A DNA stretch of 64,000 nt. It comes from Saprospiraceae bacterium (lineage in GTDB: Bacteria; Bacteroidota; Bacteroidia; Chitinophagales; Saprospiraceae). The translations under genes and the position numbers were made by a program. Shown in pieces: positions 61,419 to 64,000 of the stretch; position 1 is the first letter of the stretch, and each line of letters opens with the position of its first letter. The notes beneath the pieces are model-generated. The model saw only the letters and a program-made list of their open reading frames with translations, was not told where the DNA came from and made no database searches. The stretch is taken from assembly GCA_020627705.1 (NCBI GenBank), contig JAHDGJ010000009.1, positions 49,841-113,840 on the forward strand. Direction: 5' to 3'.

Positions 61419-61575
61419 GTTTTTACCTACATATTAAAGAAATATATAATATGTAAACATTTAGACAATGTTTTGATTTTGTTGGTGCAGTTAGCATAAT
61501 GGAAAATTTGCTTGGGTAGGGGATTTTAGGAAGGCATATTAAAGCAATGTGTCTTTTTTTTTGGACTTTTGAGTA

Positions 61576-62358
61576 ATGCAAATTTCGTTTGAAAAATACC
61601 AGGGCACAGGAAATGATTTTATTTTGATCGAAGACGCCGAGTGCTTAATCGAGAAAAAATTAAAATCTGCTCAAATAAAAAAAGCATGTGATCGACATTT
61701 TGGTATAGGTGCGGATGGATTGATCTTTCTCCAAAAGCACAAGACCTATGATTTTACGATGTCCTATTTTAACTCGGATGGGAAGCGCTCATCAATGTGT
61801 GGGAATGGCGCACGCTGTTTGGTCCATTTTGCAATGGCAAAAAAGTGGATAAGAAATTCGTGTAATTTCATGGCTTTTGATGGCATGCACAGTGCTAAGA
61901 TTAATGCTGGAGGTATTGTTTCTCTTCAAATGTCAGACGTAGAAGAGCTAAAATTTTTGAGGAAGGATGTATTCTTGGATACAGGATCTCCGCACTTTGT
62001 GAGATTTGTGGACCAATTAAAAGGTTTGGATATTGTCAAAAAGGGGCGATCTATAAGAGAAAGTGATCGTTTTAAAAAAGACGGGACGAACGTCAACTTT
62101 GTCAAAAACTCACAACGGATTACGCACGTTGCAACCTACGAAAGAGGTGTTGAAGATGAGACTTTGTCTTGTGGAACTGGTGTCGTAGCCTCAGTACTCG
62201 CCAGCCACAAAAAGGAGTACTTTAATTCTACTAAACGCAAAGTCGCGACTAAGGGAGGATCATTAGAAGTTCATTTTGAACCAACGTCACAAGGGTACAA
62301 AGGCATTTGGTTAATTGGTCCAGTTCAAAAAGTATTTGAAGGGGTACTTCAATTTTAA
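61576..62358 (+). CDS. dapF: Diaminopimelate epimerase
   Basis: 260 residues, two-fold alpha/beta barrel. The catalytic cysteine pair is Cys75 (MCGNGARC) and Cys199 (TLSCGTGVVAS); GTGNDFILIED starts the N-terminal motif. It interconverts L,L- and meso-diaminopimelate for lysine and peptidoglycan. Ends one base before the convergent TPR gene. No strong promoter match upstream; the gap with HtrA has an ATATGTAAA motif (61449-61457). Confidence 0.96.
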   Translation: MQISFEKYQGTGNDFILIEDAECLIEKKLKSAQIKKACDRHFGIGADGLIFLQKHKTYDFTMSYFNSDGKRSSMCGNGARCLVHFAMAKKWIRNSCNFMAFDGMHSAKINAGGIVSLQMSDVEELKFLRKDVFLDTGSPHFVRFVDQLKGLDIVKKGRSIRESDRFKKDGTNVNFVKNSQRITHVATYERGVEDETLSCGTGVVASVLASHKKEYFNSTKRKVATKGGSLEVHFEPTSQGYKGIWLIGPVQKVFEGVLQF

Positions 62359-62359
62359 T

Positions 62360-62677
62360 CTACAAACCAAGCTCTAAATTGGTTTTTACATTTTGCAACT
62401 CGCTCAACGCATGCAGGTCGTTTTGCTTTCTACATTCTTCGATACCTTGATTATAAATTTCTAAAGCACGTTGATCTTCTCCTAATTCCTCCAGCAGTTT
62501 CCCGAAATGATAGTAATTTCCGACATAATCCGAATGATTTTTATGCAAGTGCTCATAACTCAATTTGGCTTCCGTGAGGTGTCCAAATTTTTCTAATTCC
62601 TTGGCTTTTGCAAAATGTAAAAAAGCTTGATTCGGATCTTCTTCTAGTAAGGCATTTATTTGGCTTAATCTATCCAT
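62360..62677 (-). CDS. Small TPR-like protein
   Basis: 105 residues with about two to three helical hairpins resembling tetratricopeptide repeats (AFLHFAKAKELEKFGHLTEAKLSYEHL, NYYHFGKLLEELGEDQRALEIYNQGI). Cytosolic by appearance; likely a protein-protein contact module. The two bases from the dapF stop show that no room is left for a terminator. Confidence 0.78.
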   Translation of the reverse strand: MDRLSQINALLEEDPNQAFLHFAKAKELEKFGHLTEAKLSYEHLHKNHSDYVGNYYHFGKLLEELGEDQRALEIYNQGIEECRKQNDLHALSELQNVKTNLELGL

Positions 62678-62758
62678 ATCGCATTAGATTTTTAAATATA
62701 TGGAATATTACATTTAGTATATTCAATCATATATCTTTATGCACTCAATAATTCTGGA

Positions 62759-63343
62759 TTGAAGAAAATAGAACTTGATATAGTAGCCTTATCTCATAGC
62801 GTAACACAATCGCATAATTATGCTGTCGTTTTAGGTGAATTGGATGGAGATAGAAGATTGCCTATAGTAATTGGTGGCTTTGAAGCACAAGCAATAGCAG
62901 TGGCCATGGAAAACATGAGCCCCAACCGACCCCTAACTCACGACCTGTTTAAAAACACCCTAGACACATTTAATGTCCAGTTAAAGGAAATCATTATTAA
63001 TAACTTGTTGGATGGAATATTTTATGCGCAACTGGTGTGTGAAATGAATGGGGAAATAGTTAAGATCGATTCGAGGACTTCTGATGCGATTGCTATGTCC
63101 GTGCGTTATGGATGTCCCATTTATACTTTTGAGTTTATTATGGATGCGGCTGGAGTACACCTCGATGAGTCGGAATCCGAAAAGCCTTTAAAGTCTGCCA
63201 AAAAGGTAAAGGGCAAATCGGGAAGTTTGTCCAATTATTCTTTAAAAGCCCTAAACAAAATGCTCGAAGATGTTTTGGCTGAGGAAGATTACGAGAAAGC
63301 CGCCAAAATTCGAGATGAGATAAACAAGCGTTCTTCCGAATAA
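62759..63343 (+). CDS. Bifunctional nuclease-family protein with UVR motif
   Basis: 194 residues. The BFN domain (PF02577) spans about 1-135: VVLGELDGDRRLPIVIGGFEAQAIAVAMEN and SRTSDAIAMSVRYGCPIY. The C-terminus has a UVR-type helical hairpin (LNKMLEDVLAEEDYEKAAKIRDEI) known from UvrB/UvrC. The BFN fold has nuclease activity in plants and Mycobacterium; no bacterial role is firmly set. TTG start at 62759 is used since no ATG gives the conserved opening. Its stop abuts the convergent threonine aldolase stop. Confidence 0.87.
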   Translation: MKKIELDIVALSHSVTQSHNYAVVLGELDGDRRLPIVIGGFEAQAIAVAMENMSPNRPLTHDLFKNTLDTFNVQLKEIIINNLLDGIFYAQLVCEMNGEIVKIDSRTSDAIAMSVRYGCPIYTFEFIMDAAGVHLDESESEKPLKSAKKVKGKSGSLSNYSLKALNKMLEDVLAEEDYEKAAKIRDEINKRSSE

Positions 63344-64000
63344 TCAAATACTTTTCAGCACATTACAGACTGTTTTGTGCATTTCAGCATTGTAATCTTT
63401 ATGGGTTACAAAACGAACGGTATTTGGACCGAATAGGGATGCCCCAATGTTGTTTTCTTTTAATACTTCAACAAAAGAATCTCCTCTAAACCTTTCGTTT
63501 AGATCGAAAATCACAATATTCGTTTTCACCGGTTTTACAGAATCTACAAATGACAAGGAGTCTAAGAGTGTTCCCAATTCTTTTGCTCTATTATTGTCTT
63601 CAATCAATCGATCAATGTTATTGTCTAGGGCAAAAATACCGGCTGAAGCCAAAAAACCAGCTTGACGCATGCCTCCACCCATGACTTTTCTAAACCTTCG
63701 GGCTTTGGCTATAAAATCTTTGTTGCCAATCAGTACCGAGCCTACAGGTGCGCCCAGTCCTTTGGATAGACATATCGAGATGCTATCAAAGCACTTTCCG
63801 ACTTCTGTGGTGTGCTCTTTTGTTTCAACCAAAACATTAAACAACCGGGCTCCATCTAAATGAAATTTTAGTTTTTTTTCCTTGCAAACTTTGCCAATGG
63901 ACTTTATCTCCTCTAGGGTGTAATAAGAACCTCCTCCCTTGTTGCAGGAATTTTCGATCACCACAAGTTTTGAAATAGGAAGCCAATCATACACAGGCTT
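63344..64000 (-). CDS. Threonine aldolase, C-terminal part (partial)
   Basis: The frame runs out of the right edge, so only ~218 residues of a ~340-residue fold-type I PLP enzyme are present. HLDGARLFN and SICLSKGLGAPVGSVLIG (PLP Lys) and RFRKVMGGGMRQAG are low-specificity L-threonine aldolase signatures. It cleaves threonine to glycine and acetaldehyde. Together with tdh-kbl at 31-33 kb this gives two threonine-to-glycine routes in this stretch. The real start is outside the window; the GTG at 63994 is internal. Confidence 0.88.
   Translation of the reverse strand, partial: KPVYDWLPISKLVVIENSCNKGGGSYYTLEEIKSIGKVCKEKKLKFHLDGARLFNVLVETKEHTTEVGKCFDSISICLSKGLGAPVGSVLIGNKDFIAKARRFRKVMGGGMRQAGFLASAGIFALDNNIDRLIEDNNRAKELGTLLDSLSFVDSVKPVKTNIVIFDLNERFRGDSFVEVLKENNIGASLFGPNTVRFVTHKDYNAEMHKTVCNVLKSI

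Noticed and set aside
1-64000. Prophage, insertion sequence, integron or CRISPR array
   Set aside because: No transposase, integrase, phage structural gene or regularly spaced repeat was found; the only phage-like piece is the S74 domain inside a T9SS protein.

Overview
The window comes from an AT-rich, gene-dense chromosome of a member of the Bacteroidota. Evidence: several secreted proteins with type IX secretion (T9SS) C-terminal sorting domains, TonB-dependent receptors with an N-terminal carboxypeptidase-regulatory-like domain, many matches to the Bacteroidota -7 promoter element TAnnTTTG just upstream of genes, an HU-CCDC81/SPOR protein, and a bS16 with a long C-terminal extension. Futalosine-pathway menaquinone genes, bacillithiol and sphingolipid genes point towards the Saprospiria/Cytophagia side of the phylum; this placement is inference. 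I see no rRNA, tRNA, CRISPR array, prophage, transposon or integrase, so this looks like core chromosome.

Layout. 1-10 kb: end of a T9SS protein, an RNA helicase coupled to a serine hydrolase, an arylsulfotransferase-like T9SS protein, a TonB receptor, rpsP, an unknown 459-aa protein and an EI24-type membrane protein. 10-16 kb: a two-component system, an HU/SPOR membrane protein, a vWA protein and a di-haem peroxidase. 16-22 kb: a sodium:solute symporter, then a nucleotidyltransferase / acyl-CoA dehydrogenase / 3-hydroxyacyl-CoA dehydrogenase operon. 22-26 kb: a gene broken by one in-frame stop, a flavin-type oxidase and a large CotH/LTD T9SS protein. 26-31 kb: a sodium-pumping decarboxylase operon (gamma-alpha-beta) with an unusual alpha subunit, and aspartate kinase. 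31-34.6 kb: threonine dehydrogenase plus KBL, and small proteins. 34.7-40 kb: a PolX-like protein, a DUF1573 lipoprotein, a UbiA prenyltransferase, rdgB and ilvE. 40-46.8 kb: a T9SS protein with an S74 chaperone domain, a LysR regulator, a TonB receptor and a glycosyltransferase. 46.8-52 kb: mqnE and a three-gene operon that looks like complete ceramide synthesis (serine palmitoyltransferase, GNAT-like ceramide synthase, ketoreductase). 52-64 kb: mqnA, mscS, fabH, bshB1, lipoproteins, a THUMP methyltransferase, an acyl-CoA carboxylase beta subunit, an HtrA protease, dapF, a bifunctional nuclease and a threonine aldolase cut by the right edge.

How the genes fit together: respiration (mqnP-like, mqnE and mqnA for menaquinone; Na+ decarboxylase; di-haem peroxidase), envelope building (ceramide operon, fabH, glycosyltransferase, SPOR protein), amino-acid metabolism (ilvE, aspartate kinase, dapF, threonine catabolism), and nutrient capture or secretion (two TonB receptors, four T9SS cargo proteins). 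The most interesting items are the compact ceramide operon, three genes whose promoter element sits exactly four bases before the ATG (leaderless mRNA candidates), the bS16-HhH fusion, the PolX with an eroded polymerase site and intact PHP nuclease, the divergent decarboxylase alpha subunit, and a possible Pol III psi-like protein.
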